A DNA stretch of 46,580 nucleotides from Olivibacter sitiensis DSM 17696. Lineage in GTDB: Bacteria > Bacteroidota > Bacteroidia > Sphingobacteriales > Sphingobacteriaceae. The notes beneath the pieces were generated by a model. It was not told the DNA's origin. It was given only the letters and a program-made list of their open reading frames with translations, and ran no database searches. A program made the position numbers and the translations under genes. The stretch spans positions 1 to 46,580 of the forward strand of contig NZ_ATZA01000047.1 of assembly GCF_000427965.1 (NCBI RefSeq). The letters are read 5' to 3'. Positions 1 through 8,590 of this stretch are shown one piece after another; the stretch's first letter is position 1; the number at the start of each line of letters is the position of its first letter.

Positions 1-172
1 ATATTCCGAACAGCATCGTCATGAGTTGTGTCCATGAATCAAAGGTCTTGTAATAGCGGTCAGACCGGTGCTTGCTCACAAGCATCTCAAATTTGTTCCT
101 TGGAATAAAACCTAATAATTGTTTGAAGATTGGCTGACCGACTAATTTCTTTTCTGTATTTTTATCACTCAT
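1..172 (-). CDS. IS4-family transposase, N-terminal part (DUF4372), cut by window edge
   Basis: Reading leftwards from an ATG at 172, the frame stays open to the window edge (57 codons). The translation begins MSDKNTEKKLVGQPIFKQLL and continues through FIPRNKFEMLV and a YKTFDSW segment. I recognise this as the N-terminal domain (DUF4372) that precedes the DDE domain of a group of Bacteroidota IS4-family transposases. The catalytic domain lies outside the window, so activity cannot be judged. The element's end should lie between 173 and about 260, just before the transglutaminase-like gene, so that gene may have lost its native promoter to the insertion. Family identification is confident; the element boundary is inferred. 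Confidence 0.8.
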   Translation of the reverse strand, partial: MSDKNTEKKLVGQPIFKQLLGFIPRNKFEMLVSKHRSDRYYKTFDSWTQLMTMLFGI

Positions 173-206
173 ATTTTTAGTTTGTCGTAAAACCAAAATA
201 TGAAAA

Positions 207-246
207 AAGGAGCTTGCCAGATATGGCAGCTCCTTAAATTATTTTT
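207..246. terminator. Hairpin at the IS4-element edge, possible bidirectional terminator
   Basis: An inverted repeat at 209-235 pairs AGGAGC with GCTCCT and TGCCA with TGGCA around a short loop, with one bulged T. It is preceded by an A-run and followed by TTAAATTATTTTTT, so it could terminate transcription in both directions. It lies between the IS transposase start and the next gene. It may insulate the IS or be part of its terminal sequence. Confidence 0.5.
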
Positions 247-270
247 TGTCGGTCAGTAGTGATCTGGAAT

Positions 271-1653
271 ATGAACACGGTAAAATTACGCATATTATTT
301 ATGCTGCTTTTGGGTACATCCTGCATGGAACGACGATCCCTGGAAGAATTGGCGGCAGAGAAGCAGGAGGAGATAGTCCAAAAGGATAGGGTGTACTTTC
401 GCAATGTCCTGGGGATCGGCGATTATGGTCCTTCTCCCGACTACCTGAAAAGCAATAGGGAAAGTGCACTGGCAAGTGCCGCTCCCTGGTTATCGAACGG
501 TCTGATCGACACCATGGATTTCCTGGACTTCGTACTTCCGCATCAGGTCAACAACGCCGTAGGTGAAAACTGGCGGGGCAACGTAGGGAAAAGGATAACC
601 GTGCCGTCATTCCCCGGCGGCAAGGTCTCCCGCGAAGCCTTTATCGACTTTTGCAACCAGATCAACGACCTCCTGGGAAAGGACAACGTATTCGGAAAGA
701 CCGACGGGGACGAGAGTTTCTATAGGTATACCGATTACGGCCTTAAAAAGGGTTCGTGTATTGCAATGAGCGATTATGCCAATTACACTTTCAGGGCCCT
801 GGGGATCCCGGTTGCCTCCGATTTCGTTCCCGTCTGGGGCAATCTGAACTCGGCAGGGCATACCTGGAACAGGTTGCTGATGAAAGGGGCCTCCTACGCC
901 TTCATGGGAAGCGAATCCAATATCGGGGTTTACGAGCCCCTTGTGATCACCAAATATGAGGACGGTAGCATCTCCGCCGCCAAGATCCCCCCGAAAGTCT
1001 ACAGGCTGGCAAGGTACAGCCGGAACGCCTCCGATTTCTTCGGCAGTTCCGTCGTAGACGTCACGGGTGAATACGTGGATGTAAGGGACATTTTTATCGA
1101 TGGCCAGCAGGATAGCCCCTCGGATATATACCTTTCTACGTTCAATAGGGGCAGGTACATAATAAACTGCCTTGGGCAAAAGGATGGAAAGCGTATTGTC
1201 TTCAGGGACATGGCGGTGGGACTAGTATACTTCCCGGTCAAGCTGGACCGTGCTACTCCCACACCCGTCGGATACCCCATAGTATGTTCGGAAAAGGGAG
1301 ACGAAACAAAGAAGCCTGACCTGCGGTTTCCTATGACCGTTCGGGTGGATCACCTGAGTTCCCTAGCGGAGGAGCAGTTCAATATCATCAATGAATTAGG
1401 TTATGGCTTTCTGGATTCACTTGACTACAATAATATGGATGCCATGTGTCCCAAGCCTGTGTCGGGATATATATATGAGCTTTACTATTGGGATTTCGGT
1501 TGGAAAAAGCACGACGTCGTTAGATGTACAGCGGACGGTCTGGTATTCGAGAATGTGCCTGGCAACGGGATCTACATCGTTAAGCCCGTGTCGGGTGAAT
1601 TAAGGGAATGCCGTCCTTTTGCCTATGAAGAACAAGGGGTAAAGTGGTTTTAA
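271..1653 (+). CDS. Transglutaminase-like domain lipoprotein
   Basis: The frame is open from a GTG at 259, but the ATG at 271 gives a clean signal peptide (MNTVKLRILFMLLLGTSC) with a putative lipobox Cys at residue 18, so 271 is preferred. The protein has 460 residues. The core resembles transglutaminase/protease-like domains of Bacteroidota lipoproteins: a Cys in KGSC (about residue 163), then ALGIPVASDFVPVWGN, then a His in AGHTW (about 197). The C-terminal half holds beta-rich segments of unknown role. Such lipoproteins are often found near PULs, but the substrate is unknown. Codons are richer in G/C (GGG, CCC, ATC, TTC) than in neighbouring genes, and the gene abuts an IS, which suggests a foreign origin or an insertion next to it. 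The family's N-terminal region is often longer, so 5' truncation by the IS cannot be excluded. Confidence 0.65.
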   Translation: MNTVKLRILFMLLLGTSCMERRSLEELAAEKQEEIVQKDRVYFRNVLGIGDYGPSPDYLKSNRESALASAAPWLSNGLIDTMDFLDFVLPHQVNNAVGENWRGNVGKRITVPSFPGGKVSREAFIDFCNQINDLLGKDNVFGKTDGDESFYRYTDYGLKKGSCIAMSDYANYTFRALGIPVASDFVPVWGNLNSAGHTWNRLLMKGASYAFMGSESNIGVYEPLVITKYEDGSISAAKIPPKVYRLARYSRNASDFFGSSVVDVTGEYVDVRDIFIDGQQDSPSDIYLSTFNRGRYIINCLGQKDGKRIVFRDMAVGLVYFPVKLDRATPTPVGYPIVCSEKGDETKKPDLRFPMTVRVDHLSSLAEEQFNIINELGYGFLDSLDYNNMDAMCPKPVSGYIYELYYWDFGWKKHDVVRCTADGLVFENVPGNGIYIVKPVSGELRECRPFAYEEQGVKWF

Positions 1654-1735
1654 TTTCGGTAATCTTTATTTATTAATCTCGGCCTGATAATGTCTATAAC
1701 CTACTATTCGGGAAAATGGATCAAAACAGTCTTTC

Positions 1736-2614
1736 TTATTGTGAAGCTGCGATGATACCACAAATGGCCTTTAACAATAATAGGCCATCAATCAAAATCA
1801 AATAATAAAATATCGATCGTGAGCGGTACAGTCCACAGGCTGTATATAACAATGCTACGTAAGGGATAAGATTCATGAGTATGGATGTCCACCGGTAGTT
1901 CATGTAATAGGAAAAGGCGATCAGCGAAAATATTCCCAGAAGCACAAGTGGAATGATGACCTTACCCAACAAGTTACGATAGCCGATACGTACCACCAGC
2001 GTTTTCAAGTTTTGGTTGAAATCTTCTTCATAATCTTTGACATCGAACAGGATGGCAGTGATTGTGAAGAACATAAAATTTTTTACGTAGCACCAAGTAA
2101 TGAGGCCGATGTCCACAGTGCTATAAGCATGGGCAAGAAACAGCGGTAGCAGTGTAACTGTATTGGCCCATACAATCCCTATGGTGAGGCATTTTGTCCA
2201 TCCTGGCTTTCTGAGGTTGTAGCGAGATAGCATGGGCAGATGATCGTAGTAAAGTATACTCATTATGGCAGTTAAGGAGAGCGTCAGCAAGAATGGCCAG
2301 GACACGCCGTATGCCAGCAGCCTGGTAAAGCCAATGATAGCTAAGAGCAAGCATAATGTAAAGCTGAGGTAAACTGTTCGTCTATTAACATAGTACCAGA
2401 CACTTCTTTCATTGCCGTATTTGGGATTTTCACAAGAGGGTAGGTAGGCCAGCATATAAAAGAGTACGATACTGGGGCATAGCCATAAATAATAAAGCCA
2501 TCTATGGTCAATAAGGAGGTGCAGTTGAATCGTTGTCTCCACAGACAAGGCCAAACCGATGGTTCCCATAAAGAAATTACTGAAGAAAAACCATTTGGCC
2601 ATTTTCTTTATCAT
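1736..2614 (-). CDS. UbiA-like prenyltransferase-family membrane protein
   Basis: A 292-residue polytopic membrane protein with about nine hydrophobic segments. The FFFSNFFMGTIGLALSVET start and the motif DVKDYEEDF (residues 191-199, with Asp at 191, 194 and 198) match the second Asp-rich motif of the UbiA superfamily. These enzymes attach prenyl chains to aromatic or polar acceptors in the membrane. The first UbiA motif (NxxxDxxxD), expected around residues 55-80, is not recognisable, as the ENPKYGNERSVWYYVNRR stretch lacks the aspartates. The protein may therefore bind a different acceptor or be non-catalytic. It stands alone: convergent with the upstream gene and divergent from the TIM-barrel gene at 2720. 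Confidence 0.6.
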   Translation of the reverse strand: MIKKMAKWFFFSNFFMGTIGLALSVETTIQLHLLIDHRWLYYLWLCPSIVLFYMLAYLPSCENPKYGNERSVWYYVNRRTVYLSFTLCLLLAIIGFTRLLAYGVSWPFLLTLSLTAIMSILYYDHLPMLSRYNLRKPGWTKCLTIGIVWANTVTLLPLFLAHAYSTVDIGLITWCYVKNFMFFTITAILFDVKDYEEDFNQNLKTLVVRIGYRNLLGKVIIPLVLLGIFSLIAFSYYMNYRWTSILMNLIPYVALLYTACGLYRSRSIFYYLILIDGLLLLKAICGIIAASQ

Positions 2615-2658
2615 GGAGTCTAAATTAATAGGTTTGGAAGAATATAATACGTAGAAAA

Positions 2659-2688
2659 TTGAATTATTCGATTAAATGTTTAATTTTA
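2659..2688 (+). promoter_or_regulatory. Putative promoter for the TIM-barrel gene
   Basis: TTG at 2659-2661, a 19-base spacer, then TAATTTTA at 2681-2688. This fits the Bacteroidota pattern TTG-N19-TAnnTTTG except for the last base. It lies 31 bases before the ATG at 2720. Confidence 0.4.
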
Positions 2689-2719
2689 ACGTTGTCTAAT
2701 CAATTTTTTAAAACTAACA

Positions 2720-3634
2720 ATGAACCGAAGCACATTTATTAAGCAAGGCTTTCTAGCAGCCGGGGCGGCAGTTACGGCCAATAGCCTATACGGTTATAAC
2801 TCCTCGTCAAGTAAAATGGCGGATACGACTTTCAAATTGAACTATGCACCACACGATGGGATGTTCAAGGAGTTGGCTGGAGCTAGTTTTCTGGATCAGA
2901 TACGCTATATGCACGATAGGGGATTCCGAGCTATAGAGGATAATGGTATGTCTGGCAGGCCAATAGCAGAGCAGAAAGCCATTGGTGATTTGTTGTCCAA
3001 GCTGGGCATGCAAATGGGGGTATTTGTGCTAGACAAGGGCGGCAATGGAGCCAATACCTTGGCGACCAACAATAAAGATCATTTGGAGATCTTTATAAAG
3101 GGGTGTAAGCAGGCCGTGGAAATCAGTAAGCGTTGCGGTGGTAAGTTCACTACGGTAGTTCCCGGCGATTTTCACAGAGCACTTCCCATAGAGCAGCAAA
3201 CGGCCAACGTGATAGATGCCTTGAGGCGCGGAGCTGAAATATTGGAGCCACACGGCATTGTTATGGTATTGGAGCCTTTGAGTGATACGCCAGACCTCTT
3301 CCTGCGTACATCCCAGCAAACCTATCTGATCTGTAGGGCAGTAAACAGCCCGTCATGCAAGATTCTATATGACGTATACCACATGCAACGGAACGAAGGC
3401 GACTTAATAAAGAATATGGAACTGACTTGGAACGAAATCGCTTATATACAGACCGGTGATAACCCAGGCAGAAAGGAACCGACCACGGGAGAGATTAACT
3501 ACAAAAACCTATTTAAATTTTTACACGAAAAAGGCTATAAAGACCCTGTAGGGATGGAACACGGGATTTCTAAACCAGGCAAGGAAGGGGAAGAAAGATT
3601 AGTGCAGGCGTATAGGGAAGTAGATGATTTTTAA
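2720..3634 (+). CDS. Secreted sugar isomerase/epimerase-like TIM-barrel protein (hydroxypyruvate isomerase-like)
   Basis: A 304-residue protein of the xylose isomerase-like TIM-barrel superfamily (AP endonuclease family 2, hydroxypyruvate isomerase branch). Candidate metal and substrate residues are E185 (MVLEPLSD), D218 and H221 (ILYDVYHMQ), Q244 (YIQTGDNPGR) and E280 (GMEHG). The N-terminus NRSTFIKQGFLAAGAA resembles a Tat-type signal of this family, usually NRRxFIK, but the second Arg is Ser, so export could be Sec-dependent or impaired. Proteins of this type often act with Tat-exported Gfo/Idh and GMC oxidoreductases in sugar oxidation; a set of those lies 30 kb downstream. No local operon partner is seen. 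The exact substrate is unknown. Confidence 0.8.
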   Translation: MNRSTFIKQGFLAAGAAVTANSLYGYNSSSSKMADTTFKLNYAPHDGMFKELAGASFLDQIRYMHDRGFRAIEDNGMSGRPIAEQKAIGDLLSKLGMQMGVFVLDKGGNGANTLATNNKDHLEIFIKGCKQAVEISKRCGGKFTTVVPGDFHRALPIEQQTANVIDALRRGAEILEPHGIVMVLEPLSDTPDLFLRTSQQTYLICRAVNSPSCKILYDVYHMQRNEGDLIKNMELTWNEIAYIQTGDNPGRKEPTTGEINYKNLFKFLHEKGYKDPVGMEHGISKPGKEGEERLVQAYREVDDF

Positions 3635-3639
3635 TTGAA

Positions 3640-3667
3640 GTAGAGACGCACATGTATGCGCCTCTAC
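3640..3667. terminator. Palindromic hairpin between convergent genes
   Basis: GTAGAG (3640-3645) pairs with CTCTAC (3662-3667), and CGCA (3647-3650) pairs with TGCG (3657-3660), leaving one A/C mismatch and a 6-base loop. It sits between two convergent stop codons, as expected for a shared terminator, but lacks a strong T-tract. It could instead be a copy of a dispersed palindromic repeat. Confidence 0.5.
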
Positions 3668-3691
3668 TATTATGAATAACACATCAATGTA

Positions 3692-4129
3692 TTATTCTTT
3701 AATTGCTTTGCCAACGGCCTTGGCCTTATCTTCGGCTTTTTTGGCGGCATTTTCCGTACCTTCTTTTGCCTTGTTGAATTCAGTTTTGGCGGCATCGCCT
3801 GTTTTTTTGGCGGCGTCTTTTACATCGGTTACCGCTTCATTTGTTTTCTCGCCCACCTTATCCTTGGCTTCTTTCAAATCGCTTTTTGCCTTATCTAGGC
3901 TTTTGTCGATTTTTCCTTTGGCATCGGTAGCTGCGGAATCAATATCAGATTTAGCTGTTTCGCCAGCTTTGTCTACACTATCGATAACGGCGTCTACCCT
4001 TTCACCAACAGTTGGTTCATCGGCGGATAGGGTGTCTGTATCAGCGTTTGATGATGAGTTGCCGTTGTTACATGAAACCCATCCAAGAGTGGCTATAGAG
4101 ATTACAGCCACAAAAAATAACTTTTTCAT
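3692..4129 (-). CDS. LEA-like, Ala/Lys/Asp-rich helical lipoprotein
   Basis: A 145-residue protein with signal peptide and lipobox ending in GWVSC (Cys20), a Ser/Asn/Asp linker, then about 100 residues of highly charged 11-residue-like helical repeats (DKAKSDLKEAKDKVGEK, NEAVTDVKDAAKKTGDAAK, ENAAKKAEDKAKAVGKA). This composition resembles group 3 LEA or apolipoprotein-like proteins and small stress lipoproteins. It is probably anchored in the outer or inner membrane facing the periplasm. A role in envelope or desiccation stress is only inference. It is transcribed leftwards towards the TIM-barrel gene, and folD follows the same orientation upstream. Confidence 0.65.
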   Translation of the reverse strand: MKKLFFVAVISIATLGWVSCNNGNSSSNADTDTLSADEPTVGERVDAVIDSVDKAGETAKSDIDSAATDAKGKIDKSLDKAKSDLKEAKDKVGEKTNEAVTDVKDAAKKTGDAAKTEFNKAKEGTENAAKKAEDKAKAVGKAIKE

Positions 4130-4193
4130 TTTTTTATAATAAATAATTTCGACTCTTAAATAGCAATACTCATGCCAAAGGAAACTTCTTGGC

Positions 4194-5075
4194 CTAAGGA
4201 TATACTTCCTTTTTTGCGGCCAATAACGTGTTTTTCAGCAAGCCTACTATAGTCATCAAACCGACTCCTCCGGGTACCGGACTAATGTAGGAGGTTTTGG
4301 GGGCTACATGATCAAAATCAACGTCACCATAGAGTTTATAGCCCGATTTTGTTTTGTCGCTTTTTTCCCTGTTAATGCCCACATCTATTACGATAGCACC
4401 CTCTTTTACCATGTCGGCAGTAATGAAGTTCTTCTTGCCGATGGCCGCAATTACCAGATCTGCACGGAGTACTTCTTCCTGAAGGTTTTTCGTTCGGCTG
4501 TGGGTCAAGGTAACCGTGCAGTTGCCGGGAACGGTATTGCGGGCCAGAAGTACACTCATGGGACTCCCAACGATATTGCTGCGACCTACCACTACGGCAT
4601 GCATGCCGGTCGTGTCTATCTTGTAGTAATCTAGCATGAGCAGGATGCCATACGGCGTAGCAGGGATATAGCAAGGCAGGTTGCGCATCATGCGCCCCAA
4701 GTTGATGGGATGAAAACCATCTACGTCCTTTCTGTAATCTATGGCCTCGGTGATTTTTTCAGGATCGATATGGGCAGGCAATGGCAGCTGCACGATAATG
4801 CCATCAACTGTTTCATCCGCATTCAACTCCTTGATCTTGTCGATGAGTTCCCTCTCCGTGATATCTTCTTCGTAGCGTAAGTTGGTAGAGGCAAAACCTA
4901 CCTTCTCGCAGTTGCGCATCTTGCTGGCCACATAGGTTTCGCTGCCACCGTCGTGCCCCACCAGTATGGCTACCAGATGAGGTTGTCGCCCATGTTCTTC
5001 AAAAAACAAGGCAGATTCCCATGTTATTTCTTCTTTTATCTTTTCGGATACTTCTTTTCCGTCTAGTAGTTTCAT
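4194..5075 (-). CDS. folD: Bifunctional methylenetetrahydrofolate dehydrogenase/cyclohydrolase
   Basis: A 293-residue FolD, the normal family length. It interconverts 5,10-methylene-, methenyl- and 10-formyl-tetrahydrofolate for purine and formyl-Met synthesis in the cytoplasm. Visible motifs are YVASKMRNC (Tyr48 and catalytic Lys52), QLPLP (96-100), KDVDGFHP (116-123), the nucleotide-binding stretch [12 protein letters not shown], and [10 protein letters not shown] near the C-terminus. It lies downstream of lepA on the same strand with a 94-base gap filled by short repeats. Assignment is firm. Confidence 0.97.
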   Translation of the reverse strand: MKLLDGKEVSEKIKEEITWESALFFEEHGRQPHLVAILVGHDGGSETYVASKMRNCEKVGFASTNLRYEEDITERELIDKIKELNADETVDGIIVQLPLPAHIDPEKITEAIDYRKDVDGFHPINLGRMMRNLPCYIPATPYGILLMLDYYKIDTTGMHAVVVGRSNIVGSPMSVLLARNTVPGNCTVTLTHSRTKNLQEEVLRADLVIAAIGKKNFITADMVKEGAIVIDVGINREKSDKTKSGYKLYGDVDFDHVAPKTSYISPVPGGVGLMTIVGLLKNTLLAAKKEVYP

Positions 5076-5080
5076 TATTT

Positions 5081-5170
5081 AGTATCAAGTATCAAGACAT
5101 CAGTATCAAGACTTTCTTTCCAGCTCGTTGGCTGCTTTAGTCTTTCCGCTTTAGTCTCTAGTCTTACGTC
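5081..5170. repeat. Degenerate heptamer repeats in the folD-lepA gap
   Basis: GTATCAA occurs at 5082-5088, 5089-5095 and 5103-5109, the first two directly adjacent. A second family follows: TTAGTCTTTC, TTAGTCTCTA and GTCTTACGTC at about 5137-5170. Together they fill most of the 94-base gap. No promoter, hairpin or ORF explains them. Confidence 0.65.
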
Positions 5171-6960
5171 TAACTATCCAATTTCAGTACTGCCATGAAG
5201 GCCGACTGCGGAATTTCCACATTGCCTACCTGGCGCATACGTTTCTTTCCTTTTTTCTGTTTTTCCAATAGTTTCCTCTTTCTGGATATATCCCCACCAT
5301 AACACTTGGCCGTTACATCCTTGCGGAGTGCCCTGACATTTTCCCGGGCTATGACCTTTGCGCCGATAGAGGCTTGAATAGCTATTTCAAACTGCTGTCT
5401 AGGCAGCAATTCGCGTAGCTTTTCACAAATCTTTTTGCCAAAATCATAGGCATTGCTGCGGTGAATGAGGGATGAAAGGGCATCTACAGGCTCGCCGTTC
5501 AGCCTAATGTCCAATCTCACTAGATCAGACTGCCTATAGCCGATTTGATGGTAGTCGAAAGAGGCATAGCCCTTGGAGATGGTCTTAAGCTTATCGTAAA
5601 AATCAAAAACGATTTCTCCCATGGGCATTTCAAAGACCATTTCTACGCGATCTGCCGTCAGGTAGCTTTGATTGACTATCACACCGCGTTTTTGAATACA
5701 GAGCGACATGACAGGCCCTATAAATTCAGCCTTGGTAATGATGTTTGCTTTGATGAAAGGTTCTTCCACAAACTCTAATTTGCTAGGATCGGGAAGGTCC
5801 GAAGGATTGTTTACCTTCACGGTGCCATCTTTGGTGGTGTGTGCTATGTAAGAAACATTGGGAACAGTGGTGATCACCGTCATATCAAATTCCCTTTCCA
5901 GACGCTCCTGGATGATTTCCATGTGTAGCATGCCTAGGAAGCCGCAACGAAATCCGAAGCCCAAGGCCGCGGAAGACTCTGGCTCGAAAACTAATGAAGC
6001 ATCATTCAGCTGTAGTCGATGCATGCTTTCTCTTAGTTCTTCAAAATCCTCGGTGTCAACTGGGTATATTCCGGCAAAGACCATTGGCTTCACTTCTTCA
6101 AAACCCTGAATGGCGTCTTTACTAGGCCTGTTCACGTGTGTGATGGTGTCACCCACTTTAACTTCACGTGCTTCTTTTATACCGGAAATGATATAACCCA
6201 CATCACCGGTTTTGATGACTTCCTTAGGTACCTGGTTGAGCTTCAATGTCCCTATTTCATCGGCTACATATTCTTTGCCAGTAGCTATAAATTTCACTTT
6301 GTCGCCTTTCCGAATTTCTCCGTTCTCAACCTTAAAGTAAGCCATAATGCCGCGGAACGAGTTAAACACGGAGTCGAAAATCAATGCCTGTAAGGGAGCT
6401 TCAGGATCGCCCAATGGAGCGGGGATTCGCTCTACAATGGCCTTCAGTATATCTGGAACTCCTAATCCGGTTTTTCCCGAGGCTGGTATGATATCTTCTC
6501 TCTTGCAGCCAATAAGATCGATGATTTGATCTTTTACCTCTTCTGGCATGGCTCCAGGAAGGTCCATTTTATTCAAAATGGGTATGATTTCCAAATCGTG
6601 TTCCAATGCCAGGTAAAGATTGGAGATGGTTTGTGCCTGAATACCCTGTGTAGCATCTACGATGAGTAATGCTCCTTCACAAGCCGCAATGGAACGGGAA
6701 ACCTCATATGAAAAATCAACGTGTCCCGGGGTGTCTATAAGATTGAGCACATAATCTTGCCCATCTTGCCTATAGTTCATTTGTATGGCATGGCTCTTGA
6801 TAGTGATACCACGTTCGCGCTCTAGATCCATATTGTCCAAAAGCTGAGCTTGTGCTTCTCTTTGCGATATGGTAGCTGTAACTTCCAACAGCCTATCGGC
6901 TAAGGTGCTTTTGCCGTGATCGATATGGGCTATGATACAGAAATTTCTGATGTGCTTCAT
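5170..6960 (-). CDS. lepA: Elongation factor 4 (back-translocating ribosomal GTPase)
   Basis: A 596-residue LepA/EF4, full length. The P-loop AHIDHGKST (11-19), DTPGHVDF and NKMD GTPase motifs are present, followed by EF-Tu domain 2, the EF-G-like domains ([21 protein letters not shown]) and the LepA-specific C-terminal domain with [16 protein letters not shown]. It acts on stalled or mistranslocated ribosomes. A TATCTTTG -7 element lies 31 bases before the start. It is divergent from the fructosamine-kinase-like gene and followed by folD. Identification is firm. Confidence 0.98.
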   Translation of the reverse strand: MKHIRNFCIIAHIDHGKSTLADRLLEVTATISQREAQAQLLDNMDLERERGITIKSHAIQMNYRQDGQDYVLNLIDTPGHVDFSYEVSRSIAACEGALLIVDATQGIQAQTISNLYLALEHDLEIIPILNKMDLPGAMPEEVKDQIIDLIGCKREDIIPASGKTGLGVPDILKAIVERIPAPLGDPEAPLQALIFDSVFNSFRGIMAYFKVENGEIRKGDKVKFIATGKEYVADEIGTLKLNQVPKEVIKTGDVGYIISGIKEAREVKVGDTITHVNRPSKDAIQGFEEVKPMVFAGIYPVDTEDFEELRESMHRLQLNDASLVFEPESSAALGFGFRCGFLGMLHMEIIQERLEREFDMTVITTVPNVSYIAHTTKDGTVKVNNPSDLPDPSKLEFVEEPFIKANIITKAEFIGPVMSLCIQKRGVIVNQSYLTADRVEMVFEMPMGEIVFDFYDKLKTISKGYASFDYHQIGYRQSDLVRLDIRLNGEPVDALSSLIHRSNAYDFGKKICEKLRELLPRQQFEIAIQASIGAKVIARENVRALRKDVTAKCYGGDISRKRKLLEKQKKGKKRMRQVGNVEIPQSAFMAVLKLDS

Positions 6961-6991
6961 TAAATAGATTATGAAAAAGCGTATTAAAGGG

Positions 6992-6999
6992 CAAAGATA
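6992..6999 (-). promoter_or_regulatory. Putative -7 element for lepA
   Basis: TATCTTTG on the minus strand matches TAnnTTTG exactly. The transcript would start about 25 bases before the lepA ATG. No clear TTG is seen at the -33 distance. Confidence 0.45.
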
Positions 7000-7022
7000 G
7001 ATTTTTTTAAAGACATATTTAG

Positions 7023-7925
7023 ATGTATTTATCTGAGGAATTTATACAACATATTGAATGGTCCATTCGCCAACTTGTGGGTGTGAAAAACAATAAGATA
7101 GAATATGCCGTTCCAGTGTCTGGAGGAGACATAAACAGGTGTTATCAGTTAAAAACACGGGAGCAGTATTTTTTTCTAAAGGTAAACGACGCTGTTACTT
7201 TGCCTCTTTTGTTTTTGCATGAAAAAGAGGGTTTAAGTTTACTTTCAGGGGCTGGGCAAGGCGAGTTGGGCGAAGTATGCGTACCTACTTGTTACAGTAC
7301 GGGGAAATATGGCGATGATTCGTTTTTGCTCATGGAATGGCTAGTACAGGGAGATAAATCTGATGTGGCGATGCGACGCTTGGGAGAAATGCTGGCCACT
7401 GTACATAGCAAACATGATACGACCTTTGGTTTGGATTATGACAATTATTTTGGTTCCAGTGTGCAGTCCAACAAACGACATGACGACTGGACCGAGTTTT
7501 TCGTTGCCGAGCGGTTGGAGCCACAGGTAAAGAGGGCTTTTGACAAGGGTTTGTTGGACAACTTCGATTTGCAGGACTTCAGCATATTATACTATAAATT
7601 GGATAATCTTTACCCCAAAGAAAAGCCTTCGTTGGTCCATGGCGATTTTTGGGGTGGTAATTACCTCATTACGGATCAAACTGTCCCTTATCTCATAGAT
7701 CCTGCCGTATACTACGGCCATCGGGAAGTAGATCTTGCGCTCTCTACTCTTTTCGGAGGTTTTTGCGAGGCCTTCTACGAAGCGTATGATTCGTCCTTTC
7801 CAATAGACAAAGATTGGAGAAAGCGTAGTAATTTATGGAATTTGTACCCATTGTTGTTTCATTTGAATACCTTTGGTGCTTCGTACAGAGGACAAGTACG
7901 TACTTGCCTAAATACGTATATTTAA
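7023..7925 (+). CDS. Fructosamine kinase family protein
   Basis: A 300-residue protein of the fructosamine-3-kinase / aminoglycoside-phosphotransferase fold. Visible residues are an ATP-anchoring Lys in FFLKVND (about 53), the catalytic loop HGDFWGGN (Asp208, Asn213) and the metal-binding [15 protein letters not shown] (Asp226). Family members phosphorylate ketosamines or ribulosamines on glycated proteins or small molecules, leading to deglycation; the physiological substrate here is unknown. It diverges from lepA and precedes the CBM9-like gene by 28 bases, so the two may be co-transcribed. Confidence 0.88.
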   Translation: MYLSEEFIQHIEWSIRQLVGVKNNKIEYAVPVSGGDINRCYQLKTREQYFFLKVNDAVTLPLLFLHEKEGLSLLSGAGQGELGEVCVPTCYSTGKYGDDSFLLMEWLVQGDKSDVAMRRLGEMLATVHSKHDTTFGLDYDNYFGSSVQSNKRHDDWTEFFVAERLEPQVKRAFDKGLLDNFDLQDFSILYYKLDNLYPKEKPSLVHGDFWGGNYLITDQTVPYLIDPAVYYGHREVDLALSTLFGGFCEAFYEAYDSSFPIDKDWRKRSNLWNLYPLLFHLNTFGASYRGQVRTCLNTYI

Positions 7926-7953
7926 TATTTAAGAAAACAACAAAGTAACCCCT

Positions 7954-8583
7954 ATGCCTCAGAAACAACTTGTCGTGCCAAAGATGGACGACGCTGCTTT
8001 TGACAACAAGGCACCGATGCAATCCATGGCCGCAATCGTATTGGATCAGGTGCCTTGGGCGTCATATAGTTATCTTCCGATCGTGACAGCATACATGGCT
8101 TACTCAGATCAGGCATTTTATCTCTACTGGAAGGTAAGTGAAGCCTATTTTCGGGCAACAGTGAAGGAGCATAACGGTTTGGTATATGAAGATAGTTGCG
8201 TTGAGTTTTTTTTGTCGCTTGATGGGTCGACCTATTATAACATCGAATTTAATGCCCTTGGCTACGGACTTATTGGCTATGGCAATAGCGATAAGCGCAG
8301 CAGAGTGAATTTGCCGGTAGAGATGGTTTCCAAAATAGGGGTTTCCTCAAATAACATACTCTCCAACGATGGCATTATAGATTGGGATTTACTGCTTCGC
8401 ATACCCTACGAAGTGTTTATCCATCATGATTTTGAAGCACCGAAAGGAATGCAATTGACTGCTAACTTCTATAAGTGTGGCGACAAATGCGAAAAACCGC
8501 ACTTCGTGGCGTGGAATAGGATAAATGCTGAACAGCCAAATTTTCATGTGCCAACCTTCTTCGGCAATATCGTGCTAGGATAA
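7954..8583 (+). CDS. Carbohydrate-binding family 9-like (CBM9-like) protein
   Basis: A 209-residue protein made almost entirely of a CBM9-like/DOMON-type beta-sandwich: YMAYSDQAFYLYWKVSE, YEDSCVEFFLSLD, YYNIEFNALGYGLIGYGN, WDLLLRIPYEVF and PHFVAWN. There is no signal peptide, so it appears cytoplasmic, which is common for this stand-alone Bacteroidota form. The function is not established; binding of a sugar or related ligand is inferred from fold only. It ends seven bases from the stop of the convergent hydrolase gene, leaving no room for a separate terminator. Confidence 0.75.
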   Translation: MPQKQLVVPKMDDAAFDNKAPMQSMAAIVLDQVPWASYSYLPIVTAYMAYSDQAFYLYWKVSEAYFRATVKEHNGLVYEDSCVEFFLSLDGSTYYNIEFNALGYGLIGYGNSDKRSRVNLPVEMVSKIGVSSNNILSNDGIIDWDLLLRIPYEVFIHHDFEAPKGMQLTANFYKCGDKCEKPHFVAWNRINAEQPNFHVPTFFGNIVLG

Positions 8584-8590
8584 GGACAGT

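Noticed and set aside
607-1179. 190-codon minus-strand ORF inside the transglutaminase-like gene
   Set aside because: Antisense shadow caused by G/C-rich codons; the plus-strand frame has the lipoprotein signal and family motifs.
3672-4139. 155-codon plus-strand ORF opposite the LEA-like lipoprotein
   Set aside because: It is the antisense shadow of a low-complexity gene; its Ala/Ser/Leu-rich translation has no family signature, whereas the minus strand has a signal peptide and lipobox.
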